Source: Megaleporinus macrocephalus
Lineage: Eukaryota > Chordata > Actinopteri > Characiformes > Anostomidae
Reading direction: 5' to 3'
NCBI GenBank assembly: GCA_021613375.1
Contig: CM038716.1
Coordinates: 8,403,991 to 8,467,990, forward strand
Length of the DNA: 64,000 bases
Under the pieces are notes generated by a model that had not been told where the DNA came from, did no database searches, and was given only the letters and a program-made list of their open reading frames with translations. Below, one piece after another: positions 44,701 through 56,277 of this stretch. The position numbers and the translations under genes are program-made. Position 1 is the stretch's first letter, and every line of letters starts with the position of its first letter.

Positions 44701-44759
44701 TGTTCTGCACAGGAATATTGACTCTTACTTGAAGGAGAGAGACGTAGAGGCAGCGTCAT

Positions 44760-44900
44760 CCTTCAATAGCATTCTTTTTTCTGGGAGATGAAAAGAAGCT
44801 TGTGGTTATAAAGATTAATGAACAGCGGAGGAGCTCTAAGCCTCTCTGTAACCTGCACTAACTAAACACTTAGCCGGCTTTCAAAGGACCTAACCACCCA
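44760..44900. promoter_or_regulatory. Candidate conserved non-coding element
   Basis: Complex island ending at the satellite: GGGAGATGAAAAGAAGCTTG, TGGTTATAAAGATTAATGAA, CAGCGGAGGAGCTCTAAGCC, CTAACTAAACACTTAGCCGG. Contains a GATTAATGA homeodomain-type site. Low confidence without alignment. Confidence 0.25.
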
Positions 44901-44904
44901 CATT

Positions 44905-45855
44905 ATTAGAAATCACTACCTTATGCTTCCACTCACTGGCCACTTTATTAGAAAAATCCACCCGGTGCTTCCACTAACTGGCCACTTTATTAGAAACACC
45001 AACCTTGTGCTTCCGCTAACTGGCCACTTTATTAGAAACACCCACCTTGTGCTTCCACTAACTGGCCACTTTATTAGAAACCCCAACCTGGTTCTTCCAC
45101 TAACTGGCCACTTTATTAGAAACACCAACCTTGTGCTTCCACTCACTGGCCACTTTATTAGAAACACCAACATTGTGTGTCCACTCACTGAACACTGTAT
45201 TAGAAACACATCCCTTGTGCTTCAACTGACTGGCCACTTTATTAGAAACATCTACATTGTACTTCCACTAACTGGCCACTTTATTAGAAACACCCACCTT
45301 GTGCTTCCACTAACTGGCCACTTTGTTAGAAACCCCAACCTGGTTCTTCCACTAACTGGCCACTTTATTAGAAACACCAACCTTGTGCTTCAACTAACTG
45401 TCCACTTTATTAGAAACACCAACATTGTGTGTCCACTCACTGAACACTGTATTAGAAACACATACCTTGTGCTTCAACTAACTGGCCACTTTATTAGAAA
45501 CATCTACATTGTACTTCCACTAACTGCCACTTTATTAGAAACACACACCTTGTGCTTTCACTATTTGGCCACTTTATTAAAAACACCAACCTTGTGCTTC
45601 TACTAACTGGCCACTTTATTAGAAACACCAACATTGTGTGTCCACTCACTGAACACTTTATTAGAAACACATACCTTGTGCTTCAACTAACTGGCCACTT
45701 TATTAGAAACATCTACATTGTACTTCCACTAACTGGCCACTTTATTAGAAACACCCACCTTGTGCTTCAACTAACTGGGCACTTTATTAGAAACATTAAC
45801 CTGGTTCTTCCACTAACTGGCCACACTCTAAACACCTATCTGTTGTTTCCACTAA
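44905..45855. repeat. 42-bp satellite, subfamily 2, about 22 copies
   Basis: Same 42-bp frame as 21370-26050, but with TTAGAAACACC and CCTTGTGCTTCCACTA replacing TTGAAAACACC and CCTTAAATATCCACTA. A multi-unit block with GTGTGTCCACTCACTGAACA recurs at 45174, 45428 and about 45637. Since 42 is divisible by 3, a 14-residue repeat frame (LTGHFIRNTNLVLP, 44923-45606) exists; it is an artefact. Confidence 0.96.
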
Positions 45856-46439
45856 CTACCTGATACAAATAATTTAGATTTAACTTCATTTAGAAAAATA
45901 GATTTTAACTCATCTATTGTCTCCTATAACATATGTAGCGTCTGTTATGTGCATGATAGTATCACACTGGGATAGTGTTGGGGGGGCTATAATGAAATGT
46001 AACCCCTTGGCACAAGACTAAGGCTTTCTTGGCTCGCTCAGCCGACCATGATCTCAAAACTGTGCTCTTATGAATAAAAGATCTTCAGCACTAAGGACTC
46101 AAACACCCACAGGCCCAAAAATGGCTTCTTCTGACAAGGTCATTGGTTCTGAGGTCCTGGACAACATCTCAGTGGTTTTCTTTAACTCTTACTGTTTATA
46201 TACTTTATCATATACATGATTATTTTTATAGCTTTTTAAATAATCAATTACATTTATATTTTTATCAACTAATTGAAGTCACTTTATAATCACTGTAACC
46301 CTCTTTTTAAAGAAGATGGTTCTTCAGGGGTTCTTTAGTGAAGACCATGAACCACAGTGACGTATACAGCCGCTAAACTACTATCTTTCCCTGATTCTAG
46401 AGGTTAATTAGAGGGTCCTGGACCCCCAAGATTCTCTGT
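45856..46439. other. AT-rich non-repetitive sequence
   Basis: No gene or clear element. Confidence 0.4.
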
Positions 46440-47078
46440 ATTTTGTACCTTGAACACAATCTTGCTAAACTAATAACACACAAAGCATCTGACGAGCCTC
46501 CCTGTAGGTCCAGCCTAATCTCTCATCTCCACACTGGGGTCCTGCCATTCTCCCTGGAGCCCTCGAGGCCTGTGGACTCGCCGACCTGCCTGTGCGCTCA
46601 CCTCCTGTCATCCGAACTCACCCCTGGCGTCTCTACCCCATGGGTCTCCACGCTGTGGCCACCGGACATTGTGTTTGGGCTGGGAACAGAGGGAGTGGTG
46701 TAACCCCCCACAGGGATCCTCTCCTGGCGAGCTCTGGAACGAAGCAAGGACTAACCTCTGTTTGTTTGAACTGTTCAGACAGGGCCTAGCTCCTGGTTTT
46801 CTCTCCAGCACTCAGGGAGCTACCCTGCCCTCCACTGCTCAGACAGGAGAACCTTCAAGGCTCTGTGGCTACCAACAGCGGCTACCCAGACACCTACCAA
46901 CTCACCTGCTCCTGTAGCTGCTATCCCAGGCTGCCTCGGACGCCAGCTCACCTGGTCTCCTGGGACTCTTCCCTCTGTTGGCCCAGCTCTGCCCTCTGTG
47001 TTCACATTTCATACCACTGTTTGAGTCAGTAAAGTCTTGCATATGGATCGTAACGTCCGAGTGTGATTCGTTACAGAA
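46440..47078 (+). mobile_element. Possible LTR remnant (Gypsy-like)
   Basis: A GC- and C-rich segment unlike its AT-rich neighbours. The end TTTGAGTCAGTAAAGTCTTG then GTGTGATTCGTTACA (47078) resembles the 3' end of fish Gypsy LTRs (AATAAA-like signal, terminal CGTTACA). No second LTR, primer-binding site or gag-pol is seen, so this would be a solo or truncated LTR. Small overlapping frames are not credible. Confidence 0.35.
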
Positions 47079-47089
47079 GGACACCGCAA

Positions 47090-47258
47090 ATGAAGCAGCT
47101 GCTGTCCCGTCTCAAGTTCGCCCACAACATTTGTTCCACAGTGCTTCTGGAAAAATGTCCTATAAAAATATGAGACAAGGATAAATAACACTGCACACCA
47201 AAACCTTATCCCAACAGTGAAGCATGGTGGAGGGAGTATCCTGATTTTCCCTTTCAAG
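47090..47258 (+). pseudogene. Tc1-like transposase fragment
   Basis: CTCAAGTTCGCCCACAACAT, TTGTTCCACAGTGCTTCTGG, GCACACCAAAACCTTATCCC, then AACAGTGAAGCATGGTGGAG and GGAGTATCC follow the order of a Tc1 transposase core (LKFA, then VPQCFW, then HQNLIPTVKHGGGS). Internal deletion and stops. No termini found. Confidence 0.75.
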
Positions 47259-47259
47259 A

Positions 47260-47425
47260 AGAATGGACCAATAGAAATGCTCCAGAAGGTTATGGAAATA
47301 TATCTGGTTTCATTGACTTACATTGAAAGTAAAGACTGTTTTTTGTGCTCTCCTGTGAAATCTCAATTTTGGAGATACTCGTTTTTCTTTGGACATCAAC
47401 GATATTAACGTTGGTTCTTTGTGCA
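47260..47425. mobile_element. Interspersed repeat (family B, copy 2)
   Basis: GACCAATAGAAATGCTCCAG, TCATTGACTTACATTGAAAG, GCTCTCCTGTGAAATCTCAA, GGAGATACTCGTTTTTCTTT parallels 30616-30745. It directly follows the Tc1 fragment, so the Tc1 sequence may be the family's left flank. Confidence 0.65.
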
Positions 47426-47498
47426 AAGCATAAGCACATAGACATTTTTTCCTGTTTCAAGTTCCGAGGACTATGTGGTTCTGAGGTTTACACTGAGC

Positions 47499-48346
47499 CA
47501 GGGCTGGACTGGTAATCTGGCGTACCCGGCATTTGCCCGGTGGGCAACACCAACCTTGTGCTTCCACTAACTGGTCACTTTATTAGAAACATCTATCTTG
47601 TGCTTCCACTAACTGGCCACCTTAATAGAAACACCAACCTTGTGCTTCCATTAACTGGCCACTTTATTAGAAACACCTACCTTGTGCTTCCACTCACTGG
47701 CCACTTTATTAGAAACACCAGCCTTGTGCTTCCATTAACTGGTCACTTTATTAGAAACATCCACCTTGTTTGTCTACTAACTGGCCACTTTATTAGAAAC
47801 ACCAACCTTGTGCTTCCACTCACTGGCCACCTTATTAGAAACACCAACCTTGTGCTTTCACTCACTGGCCACTTTATTAGAAACACCAACCTTGTGCTTC
47901 CACTAACTGGCCACTTTATTAGAAACACCTACCTTGGGCTTCCACTAACTGGCCACTTCATTAGAAACATCTACCTTGTGCTTCCACTAACCGGCCACTT
48001 TATTAGAAACACCAACATTGTGCTCCCACTAACTGGCCACTTTATTAGAAACATCCACCTTGTTTGTCCACTAACTGGCCACTTTATTAGAAACACATAC
48101 CTGATTATTTGCTTTCCACAGTGGTTATTTGAGAGGCTTCTAAAGTAATGACTCACTGTACTGTATTTCTAATAAGGCAAAAAGTGATATTTTATATGAT
48201 GTTGTGATTATTTGATAATTATTATATGATAATAGTAAAATATATTCCTTCACGGAACATATACATAAATTACTGGTCCACTAATTATGACGGGCTGGTC
48301 TAAGCCAAAAATGCCAGGGCCGATTTTCTATCCCAGTCCAGCCCTG
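47499..48346. mobile_element. hAT-type element with 8-bp TSD carrying a satellite array
   Basis: Left end CAGGGCTGGACTGGTAATCT (47499) and right end in reverse CAGGGCTGGACTGGGATAGA (48346) share 14 identical terminal bases. The perfect 8-bp duplication CACTGAGC lies at 47491-47498 and 48347-48354. About 44 bp inside the left end the 42-bp satellite begins (47543-48110) and fills two thirds of the element. The remainder is AT-rich, then CGGGCTGGTCTAAGCCAAAA. No transposase, hence non-autonomous. Confidence 0.92.
47543..48110. repeat. 42-bp satellite, subfamily 2, inside the hAT element, about 13 copies
   Basis: Same monomer as 44905-45855 (TTAGAAACACCAACCTTGTG, CTTCCACTAACTGGCCACTT). The plus frame 47540-48148 (LTGHFIRNTNLVLP repeats) is an artefact of the 42-bp period. 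Confidence 0.97.
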
Positions 48347-48354
48347 CACTGAGC

Positions 48355-48539
48355 CAACACCATTGTAGCCCCTTCTCTCCCGTCTACTGGAATGAAATTC
48401 AAGGTCCAGCCCATCAGGGAATTTGCTGCATCCGTGTAGCCTCCGTTGCATTGGACTACTGAAATGCTTGTCGCGTGGACCTGGAATAAAAAAATTAAAA
48501 AAATCAACTCCTTATATATATTTGCTCTGTGCTTCACCG
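48355..48539. other. Non-repetitive sequence
   Basis: No gene recognised; continues the host sequence interrupted by the hAT element. Confidence 0.4.
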
Positions 48540-49180
48540 CAGAGGCCGAGCAACCCGGTTTCATTTCTGTGGGGTTTTGTGGTCCAGACGTGGCGCGACT
48601 AGGTAATTCTGGTCATTTCCGTAGATCGGAGGAGTAAATGAGGGATTAACCGGCCCCGTTTGGCCTAATTTTCCACTTTCTCTGCACCTAAAAGCCGCTG
48701 ATGGAGCTGCAGGATGGCTGGCGAAAGATTTGTGCCATTCAATAACACAGCGGCGCGACTGCTGCCAAAGCGGGGAGAAAAACGGAGCTCAGACGAAAAA
48801 AAAGGGCCTACAGCAATAAACACACATGGAGTGAGGACAGAGTGTGTGCTAGAGAGAGAGAGAGTGAGAGAGAGAGAGGTAGATGACAAAAGGTTGAAGC
48901 AGATGAAAGAAAAAGCAATATAACACCTCTCCGCTGAGCATTGTGCAGCACACTACTGCTCTCTCTGCTGTTGCTCTCGCTTCCACACAAAGCTGAAGTT
49001 CGCCTCTTTGTGACGGCCTTGTTATTTGAGTTCTCCACCTTAAATGCTCCAGCTCGCTTCTTTCGTCTGCTTCTGAAGAAGGAATGTTTCCAATCCAAGC
49101 GTTGCCAGCACCACAGCCAGCCAGGCTCAACCGTTTGGCAGATTTACCTGCTTCTGCGAGTAAAGAGTTATTTTTGAAGA
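48540..49180. promoter_or_regulatory. Candidate conserved non-coding region
   Basis: About 640 bp of complex sequence broken by a short (GA)n at 48851-48880. Left part: AGGTAATTCTGGTCATTTCC, TTTGGCCTAATTTTCCACTT, GCCATTCAATAACACAGCGG. Right part: GTGACGGCCTTGTTATTTGA, CCACCTTAAATGCTCCAGCT, AGGAATGTTTCCAATCCAAG. Overlapping frames on both strands (up to 111 codons) are without domains. Regulatory identity is inference from composition. Confidence 0.3.
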
Positions 49181-49517
49181 ACACTAACAGCTTCCCTTGG
49201 ATGGGAAAAGATCTGGTGTAGAAAATGATGAGTCCTGAGTTACTATGTAGTGTTACCTACTATGTTCAAGAGAAGAATTCCCTTATTAATATAATAACAA
49301 TAACAATAATACAAATATGATTCTGCCAATTGCTGATAGAAGTATGGTGAATTTGCTTTTCAGCCATAGCAAGACATGGGGTATATCTCAGATGGTCAAC
49401 TCTGTGTAGAACACTATATAGGGGAGTGGCAAGGGGAACAATAGAGTGAATTCAGTCGAGAGTTATTTATATATGAAACAGATCATCTCAACCATTCGGC
49501 CTATAAACAATCCAAAA
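49181..49517. other. AT-rich non-repetitive sequence
   Basis: No gene seen; short AATAAT runs near 49290. Confidence 0.4.
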
Positions 49518-49525
49518 CACTAGAG

Positions 49526-49919
49526 CAGGGGTCACTAATAGGCGGTCCGGACCCATACGTTGTCCAATGTGGACCCAAACCAATACTCTATTGAGAATGA
49601 TTTAATTTAGACTGTGTTTATTTTAAGTGGTAGAGCTTTTCTAGTCTTTACGGTATACAGGCTTTACGGGCAATCGCGTGGGCTCCTCAGCCAATCAGAT
49701 CTCTGCACATTGGGGCTGAGTTAACAAGTGGGACAAGTGGGACTGTGTGATGTGTAGGTGTTTCAGTAGCTGATGGTATAAGATGCTGATACTAGACTAC
49801 TTCAGTAAACAGGATACACCACTGAATCAGAACACACGTCAGAAATGATGATGGTCCAGACCTTGGCCTGAGGAGATCTCCTCTAACTGGACCTTACTGA
49901 CTCTAATTAAAGACTCCTG
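49526..49919. mobile_element. 394-bp hAT non-autonomous element with perfect 8-bp TSD
   Basis: Starts CAGGGGTCACTAATAGGCGG and ends, in reverse, CAGGAGTCTTTAATTAGAGT. The 8-bp duplication CACTAGAG is at 49518-49525 and 49920-49927. The left end resembles the larger hAT at 36804 (CAGTGTTCCCCAATAGGCGG), so the two are probably related. No coding sequence. Confidence 0.9.
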
Positions 49920-49927
49920 CACTAGAG

Positions 49928-50111
49928 GCTACTGCTGTCATCAGATTATATATCACTGTAACGTTATTTTCCAGGTGCTTATGTTTTTTTTTTAATTATA
50001 ACTATAAATTTACTGTTAAACATCTGATTCTGTAGTTTCTACCATATTTCGATTTAACCAATAAAAGTACTGAGTGAAGTATCGTTAAGCCCTATTTCTT
50101 AAACACAAGTT
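49928..50111. other. AT-rich sequence before the CA-rich array
   Basis: No gene seen. Confidence 0.5.
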
Positions 50112-53100
50112 TCATTTCACTCTACACTCACACATACATACTCTACACTCACACCTATACTCTACACTCATACACACATACTCTACACTCACACACATAC
50201 TCTACACTCACACACACATACTCTACACTCACACACATACTCTACACTCACACATACATACTCTACACTCACACCTATACTCTACACTCATACACACATA
50301 CTCTACACTCACACACATACTCTACACTCACACACACATACTCTACACTCACACACATACTCTACACTCACACATACATACTCTACACTCACACACACAT
50401 ACTCTACACTCACACACATACTCTACACTCATACAGACATACTCTACACTCACACCTATACTCTACACTCACACCTATACTCTACACTCACACATACATA
50501 CTCTACACTCACACCTATACTCTACACTCATACACACATACTCTACACTCACACCTATACTCTACACTCACACCTATACTCTACACTCACACATACATAC
50601 TCTACACTCACACACACATACTCTACACTCACACACACATACTCTACACTCACACACATACTCTACACTCACACATACATACTCTACACTCACACCTATA
50701 CTCTACACTCATACACACATACTCTACACTCACACACATACTCTACACTCACACACACATACTCTACACTCACACACATACTCTACACTCACACATACAT
50801 ACTCTACACTCACACACACATACTCTACACTCACACACATACTCTACACTCATACAGACATACTCTACACTCACACCTATACTCTACACTCACACCTATA
50901 CTCTACACTCACACATACATACTCTACACTCACACCTATACTCTACACTCATACACACATACTCTACACTCACACCTATACTCTACACTCACACCTATAC
51001 TCTACACTCACACATACATACTCTACACTCACACCTATACTCTACACTCATACACACATACTCTACACTCACACCTATACTCCACACTCACACCTATACT
51101 CTACACTCACACATACATACTCTACACTCACACATATACTCTACACCCATACTCTACACTCACACACATACTCTACACTCACACACACATACTCTACACT
51201 CACACACACACATAGTCTACACTCACACATATACTCTACACTCACACACTCTCTACACTCACACACATACTCTACACTCACACATACATACTCTACACTC
51301 ACACCTATACTCTACACTCACACACACATACTCTACACTCACACACATACTCTACACTCACACACACACATACTCTACACTCACACAAATACTCTACACT
51401 CACCCACACATACTCTACACTTACACACACACATACTCTACACTCACACACATACTCTACACTCACCCACACATACTCTACACTTACACACATACTCTAC
51501 ACTCACACAGAAACACATACTCTACACTTACACACACATACTCTACACTCACACACATATACTCTACACTCACACACATACTCTTCACTCACACATACAT
51601 GCTCTACACTCACACACACATACTCTACACTCACACACATATACTCTACACTCACACACACACATACTCTACACTCACCCACACATACTCTACACTCATA
51701 CACATACTCTACACTCACACACACACATACTCTACACTCACCCACACATACTCTACACTCATACACATACTTTACACTCATACACATTTTCTACACTTAC
51801 ACACACATACTCTACACTCACAGACACATACTCTACACTCACAGACACATATTCTACACTCACACATACATACTCGACACTCACACATATACTCTACACT
51901 CACACACATACTCTACACTCACAAACACATACTCTACACTCACACACATGCTCTACACTCACACACATACTCTACACTCACACACACATACTCTACACAC
52001 ACACACACATACTCTACACTCACACACACACTCTACACTCACACACATACTCTACATTCACACACACATACTCTACACTCACACACACACATACTCTACA
52101 CTCACACATATACTCTACACTCACACACACATACTCTACACTCACACACATACTCTACACTCACACGCACATACTCTACACTCACACACATACTCTACAC
52201 ACACAAACACATACTCTACACTCACGCACAAACACATACTCTACACTCACACATACTCTACACTCACACACATACTCTACACACACACACACATACTCTA
52301 CAATCACACACAAACACACATACTCTACACTCACACACATACTCTACACTCACACACAAACACATACTCTACACACACACATACTCTACACTTACACACA
52401 AACACATACTCTACACTCACACACATACTCTACACTCACACACAAACACATACTCTACACTTACACACACATACTCTACACTCACACACATATACTCTAC
52501 ACTCACACACATACTCTTCACTCACACATACATACTCTACACTCACACACACATACTCTTCACTCACACATACATACTCTACACTCACACACACACATAC
52601 TCTACACTCACACACACATACTCTACACTCACACACACATACTCTACACTCACACACACACACACATACTCTACACTCACACACATACTCTACACTCACA
52701 CACACATACTCTACACTCACACACAAACATACTCTACACTCACACATATACTCTACACTCACACACACACATACTCTACACTCACACACATACTCTACAC
52801 TCACACATACATACTCTACACTCACACACATACTCTACACTCACACACACATACTCTACACTCACACACATACTCTACACTCACACATGCATACTCTACA
52901 CTCACACACATACTCTACACTCACACATGCATACTCTACACTCACACATACTCTACACTCACACACATATACTCTACACTCACACACACACATACTCTAC
53001 ACTCACCCACACATACTCTACACTCATACACATACTCTACACTCACACACATTTTCTACACTTATACACACATACTCTACACTCACACACATACTCTACA

Positions 53101-54815
53101 CTCACAGACACATACTCTACACTCACACACACACATACTCTACACTCACCCACACATACTCTACACTCACACATACATACTCTACACTCACACACACATA
53201 CTGTACACTCACACACACATACTCTACATTCACACACATACTCTACACTCACACATGCATACTCTACACTCACACACATACTCTACACTCACACACATAC
53301 ACTACACTCACACACATACTCTACACTCACACATACTCTACACTCACACATATACTCTACACTCACACATATACTCTACACTCATACATGCATACTCTAC
53401 ACTCACACATACTCTACACTCACACACATACTCTACACTCACACATACATATTATACACTCACACACAAACACATACTCTACACTCACACACATACTCTA
53501 CACTCACACACACTCTACACTCACACATGCATACTCTACACTCACACATATACTCTACACTCACACATACTCTACACTCACACATATACTCTACACTCAC
53601 ATGCATACTCTACACTCCCACATACTCTACACTCACACACATACTCTACACTCACACACATACACTACACTCACACACATACTCTACACTCACACATACT
53701 CTACACTCACACATACTCTACACTCACACATATACTCTACACTCACACATACTCTACACTCATACATGCATACTCTACACTCACACATACTCTACACTCA
53801 CACACATACTCTACACTCACACATACATATTACACACTCACACACAAACACATACTCTACACTCACACACATACTCTACACTCACACATACATACTATAC
53901 ACTCACACACAAACACATACTCTACACTCACACATACTCTACACTCACACATACTCTACACTCACACATATACTCTACACTCACACATACTCTACACTCA
54001 TACATGCATACTCTACACTCACACATACTCTACACTCACACACATACTCTACACTCACACATACATATTATACACTCACACACAAACACATACTCTACAC
54101 TCACACACATACTCTACACTCACACATACATATTATACACTCACACACAAACACATACTCTACACTCACACACATACTCTACACTCACACATACTCTACA
54201 CTCACACACATACTCTACACTCACACACACTCTACACTCACACATGCATACTCTACACTCACACATATACTCTACACTCACACATACTCTACACTCACAC
54301 ATATACTCTACACTCATACATGCATACTCTACACTCCCACATACTCTACACTCACACACATACTCTACACTCACACACATACACTACACTCACACACATA
54401 CTCTACACTCACACATACTCTACACTCACACATACTCTACACTCACACATATACTCTACACTCACACATACTCTACACTCATACATGCATACTCTACACA
54501 CACACATACTCTACACTCACACACACACATACACACACATATACCCTACACTCACACACACATACTCTACACTCACACACATACTCTACAATCACACATG
54601 CATACTCTACACTCACATATATACTCTACACTCACACATACTCTACACTCACACACGCATACACACACATATACCCTACACTCACACACACATACTGTAC
54701 ACTCACACACACAGACATACTGTACACTCACACACACAGACATACTGTACGCTCACACACACAGACATACTGTACACTCACACACATATACACATACTCT
54801 ACACTCACACACCTC
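50112..54815. repeat. 4.7-kb CA-rich minisatellite of variable 18-26-bp units
   Basis: Units are TACTCTACACTCACACACA with (CA)n length changes and ACATACA, ACCTATA, ACATGCA and ACAAACA variants. Left block 50112-51130 shows exact copies of a long compound unit (for example TCATACAGACATACTCTACA at about 50427 and 50847). The units have no plus-strand stop in most phases, producing spurious frames of 687, 980 and 1,085 codons (Thr/His/Leu/Tyr/Ser) and Cys/Val-rich minus frames. None is a gene. Confidence 0.97.
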
Positions 54816-55369
54816 TTTCGATGCTCTACTTGCACTACCTGGAGCATTGCTGCTGACAACCGTGTTTACACAGTTTACTCCTACCTCTAACTTGTACTGC
54901 CTCAGTAACAGCATGTTAAATATCTCTGCACTTCTTTCCGATTGCTGTCTATTAGCAGTGAAAGCACTACAGTCATTCCTTCATCTCTAATAGGAATTTA
55001 ATATTTTTTTCACACGGTTTCACAGTGTAGGAGATACAGAGACTAGCACCCTGCTCAATAATTACTGGTTACTGCCACATCGCTTCCCTCTTAATTAGCA
55101 TAAAGTTAACTTCACTCACCGCATGTCTCGTCACAGACTCCGGCCCATGTTCATGCTGCCTCCTGTCACTGAGATTGTTAACCTCCGGCCCCTTCTTTGT
55201 AAGTATAATGAGTACTCACTCGCTCACTATTGTATTAATAGTGTTCTGGTTATAATAATAATAATAACAATAATAATAATCCTGAAGACATTAATCAAAA
55301 ATATTCTAATCAATCTAATAGTTGTAAAAGGCTAATATTGGTTTCCAGTCCACCTTAAATTGCGTAGCA
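54816..55369. other. Non-repetitive sequence, possibly constrained
   Basis: Includes GCTCAATAATTACTGGTTAC and CTCTTAATTAGCATAAAGTT (about 55049-55110) with TAATTA-type cores, and (AATA)n-like DNA at 55248-55280. No gene recognised. Confidence 0.3.
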
Positions 55370-55620
55370 GTGAAAGAAGTTAAGTCCACTCACAGTGATG
55401 TTACCATACAGGACTATGGTGCGACTGTGGATTGCAGTAGTGTTCCAGGTGGTTGTTATGGTGTTCCTATGTCCCCTGTTGTACTCCAGGTAGCCGTTAA
55501 AGTATTTCTTGGCAACTTTTGTTGTCATGTGTTTGATAGCATCTTGTTATGTTCTAACAGGTCATTGCTAGGTGGCTGCTGTAGTGTTTCAGGTGGTTGC
55601 TAGCTCATGTGTAAAACTCT
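55370..55620. repeat. Diverged short repeats related to TGGTTGCTAGG
   Basis: Degenerate copies of CCAGGTGGTTGTTATGGTGTT at 55440-55610; similar phrases (GTGGTTGCTAGGGTGAGGCT) return at 58380-58450. Likely an old minisatellite. Confidence 0.5.
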
Positions 55621-56277
55621 ATATATGAAGTCAAGCACCACAACCACATAAACCACAACCTATTCAAACAACCACGCACTTTCCAAAATCTCAGCTCATG
55701 CCGAAGTCGTGACACAGACGGACACAACAGACGGCTGACTGCTCTGACTCTGAACCCGAAGGTTGACTAGAAGCGTCTTCACCTGCTTTCAGAAACCGGA
55801 ATTAGTGGCAACCTGCAAATGTGAAAAGGGTCTATCCTGGGGCCTTGGAGTCCCCTTAATGTAACAATGTAAGGTGGAATGGAAAACCTGAATACTGGGG
55901 TGGTGAAGAAGGAGCCAGCTTCTTTTCCGTCTCTCTCTCTCTACCTCCCTCTCTCTCTCGCTCTCTGTGCTGCAGATACAGCCATTTCACACCCAGGATT
56001 TGGAACACAGGTTTCCCTCTGGCACCGAACAGCATTCAGCATGCCAGAAACAAGCACACACACCTCGCCCTGCGGCGTTTGCCAGAGTCCCACCACAGTC
56101 CCAGTCCACACACACACATAACCACTCTCAGAAATTCGCCCACAAGTCAAAAACCTTGCCTGTGGTCAAAAACTGTTAACTAAACACTCGGCCATGAAAA
56201 AAAGCCAACAAACAGAACAAGCCTATTATTATGTGTGGAACAACGCTTGGATAGTTTGTAGGTTGCATGCACACATA
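55621..56277. other. Non-repetitive sequence with small (CT)n
   Basis: (CT)n at about 55929-55964. Short frames (55879-56121, 80 codons; 55941-56150 minus) without domains. No gene called. Confidence 0.35.

Noticed and set aside
44923..45606. 227-codon frame with a perfect 14-residue repeat
   Set aside because: Product of a 42-bp satellite; homologous arrays in other places are broken in this frame, and another lies inside a transposon.
51599..54990. Frames of 1,085, 980 and 687 codons
   Set aside because: They are three phases of one CA-rich minisatellite with Thr/His/Ser/Leu/Tyr only; no start context, domain or exon structure.
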